Source: Clostridia bacterium (lineage in GTDB: Bacteria > CBDUZB01 > JAGLHV01). Taken from it: a DNA stretch of 7,016 nucleotides. This document shows, piece after piece, positions 5,847 to 7,016 of this stretch. Below the pieces are notes generated by a model. It saw nothing but the letters and a program-made list of their open reading frames with translations. It searched no databases and was not told the DNA's origin. Every line of letters starts with the position of its first letter. The first letter of the stretch is position 1. The DNA is taken from the NCBI GenBank assembly GCA_030595925.1, contig JAUVLC010000123.1:1-7016 (forward strand). The letters run 5' to 3'. The translations under genes were made by a program, and so were the position numbers.

Positions 5847-7016
5847 TTAGATTTCCTCCGGACTAACTATTTTACCGGCAATAGCCGATGCAGCTGCTAT
5901 CGCCGGATTGGACAAATATACTTCACTACGCAAATGCCCCATTCTCCCTGAAAAATTACGATTAGTAGTAGCAATTGCTCTTTCTCCTTCGGCCAATACT
6001 CCCATATGTCCTCCTAAGCAAGGCCCGCAAGTAGGAGTAGAAACTGCCGCTCCTGCATTTATAAATATATTAATTAAACCTTCCTTTATTGCCTGTTTAT
6101 AAATACTTTGTGTTGCCGGAAAAACGATTAATCTAACATAAGAATGCACTTTTCTCTTCTTAAGAACCTGGGCCGCAATTCTTAAGTCTTCTATTCGGCC
6201 ATTAGTACACGAACCAATCACTGCCTGATCAATAAAAACTTCCCCCACCTCACTTATTGGACGTGTATTAGAAGGCAAATTAGGAAACGCTACCTGAGGC
6301 TCTATTTTAGAACAATTATATTCATATATTTCTTTGTATTTTACATCTTTATCCCCAGTAAATACTTCATAAGGCCTTTCTGCCCTGGCTTCTATATATT
6401 CAATAGTAGTATCATCAGGCTGAATAACCCCGCTTTTTCCACCTGCTTCTATAGCCATATTACACATAGTCATTCTACCAGCCATAGAAATCTTTTTTAT
6501 TACTTCTCCGGAAAACTCCATAGCACAATATAAGGCACCATCTACCCCAATGTCACCTATCGTATATAAAATTAAATCTTTTCCCGATACCCATTTTTTT
6601 AACTTTCCTTTATAGATAAATTTAATTGTTTCGGGTATTCTAAACCAACATTTGCCGGTAACCATTGCCGCAGCAAAATCAGTAGACCCAACCCCTGTGG
6701 AAAAAGCTCCTAATGCACCATAAGTACAGGTATGAGAATCAGCCCCTATCACCACATCCCCCGGCAAAACAATTCCTTTTTCGGGTAAAAGAGCATGTTC
6801 AATCCCTCCTCTTCCTACTTCATAATAATGCTCAATTTTTTGCTCGTAAACAAAAGAACGCAACATCTTACATTGCTCAGCGGATTTTATATCCTTATTA
6901 GGAGTAAAATGATCCGGAATTAAAACAATTTTCTTAGAATCAAAAACTTTTTTAGCCTTAAGTTTTTTAAATTGTTTTATTGCTAAAGGAGCAGTAATAT
7001 CATTAGCTAAAGCAAT
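5847..7016 (-). CDS. leuC: 3-isopropylmalate dehydratase, large subunit (5' end outside window)
   Basis: Large aconitase-type subunit of isopropylmalate isomerase; it holds the [4Fe-4S] cluster that binds the substrate hydroxyl. The reading frame is open to the window edge: before the Met at 6864-6866 lie 50 more family-typical residues, including [30 protein letters not shown]. That Met is therefore internal and the gene is only cut by the window. The visible 389 residues contain [26 protein letters not shown], the first cluster cysteine in [12 protein letters not shown] (visible residue 270) and the other two in [10 protein letters not shown] (330 and 333), then [12 protein letters not shown] and [13 protein letters not shown] near the C-terminus. 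About 30 N-terminal residues are missing compared with the roughly 420-aa archaeal/clostridial type. The separate LeuD gene confirms the two-subunit form. Homoaconitase is the main alternative, made unlikely by the leuD and leuB neighbours. Confidence 0.95.
   Translation of the reverse strand: MALANDITAPLAIKQFKKLKAKKVFDSKKIVLIPDHFTPNKDIKSAEQCKMLRSFVYEQKIEHYYEVGRGGIEHALLPEKGIVLPGDVVIGADSHTCTYGALGAFSTGVGSTDFAAAMVTGKCWFRIPETIKFIYKGKLKKWVSGKDLILYTIGDIGVDGALYCAMEFSGEVIKKISMAGRMTMCNMAIEAGGKSGVIQPDDTTIEYIEARAERPYEVFTGDKDVKYKEIYEYNCSKIEPQVAFPNLPSNTRPISEVGEVFIDQAVIGSCTNGRIEDLRIAAQVLKKRKVHSYVRLIVFPATQSIYKQAIKEGLINIFINAGAAVSTPTCGPCLGGHMGVLAEGERAIATTNRNFSGRMGHLRSEVYLSNPAIAAASAIAGKIVSPEEI

Noticed and set aside
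5908-6102. Open frame of 64 codons on the plus strand
   Set aside because: Antisense to the leuC cluster-cysteine region; a shadow.
6864-6866. Met codon as the start of leuC
   Set aside because: The frame continues upstream to the window edge with 50 residues typical of LeuC, so this Met is internal.
6713-6901. Open frame of 62 codons on the plus strand
   Set aside because: Antisense to conserved leuC sequence; a shadow.

Overview
This AT-rich window looks like a piece of chromosome from a Gram-negative-type (diderm) bacterium. The evidence is an LptF/LptG pair, the inner-membrane permeases that export lipopolysaccharide. The low GC, the archaeal/clostridial-type split LeuC/LeuD isomerase and the abundant mobile-element debris would fit an uncultured thermophilic or subsurface lineage. 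Atribacterota-like is my guess, but nothing in the sequence proves a phylum.

Layout. (1) Positions 1 to about 1250 hold the 3' part and right-hand tail of a decayed IS1380-family insertion sequence. Its transposase reads well from 131 to 1036, but the reading frame upstream is broken by a stop at 116-118 and probably a frameshift in an A-run near 33-40. (2) A near-consensus sigma-70 promoter (1262-1290) lies just past the IS tail and drives lptF (1336-2430) and lptG (2438-3517, TTG start), which are tightly coupled. (3) The 187-bp gap between convergent lptG and leuB holds two GTAG-headed hairpins in inverted orientation. They bracket a 44-codon remnant of a REP-associated tyrosine transposase (RAYT) that still shows its HxH metal-binding motif. 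(4) On the minus strand from 7016 down to 3704 runs a leucine-biosynthesis cluster: leuC (start outside the window), an 85-aa conserved-looking unknown protein, leuD and leuB.

How the genes work together. LptF and LptG form the transmembrane pair that, with the ATPase LptB (not in the window), lifts LPS out of the inner membrane. LeuC and LeuD form the [4Fe-4S] isopropylmalate isomerase, and LeuB oxidatively decarboxylates its product to the precursor of leucine. LeuB carries a Lys-Tyr pair where NAD-type isopropylmalate dehydrogenases have Asp-Ile, so NADP use is predicted.

Most interesting points: the miniature RAYT/REP element with covarying hairpins between two convergent operons, the predicted cofactor switch in LeuB, the small unknown gene embedded between leuC and leuD, and the IS1380 tail abutting the lptF promoter. 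I see no CRISPR array, RNA gene, phage gene or obvious defence system.
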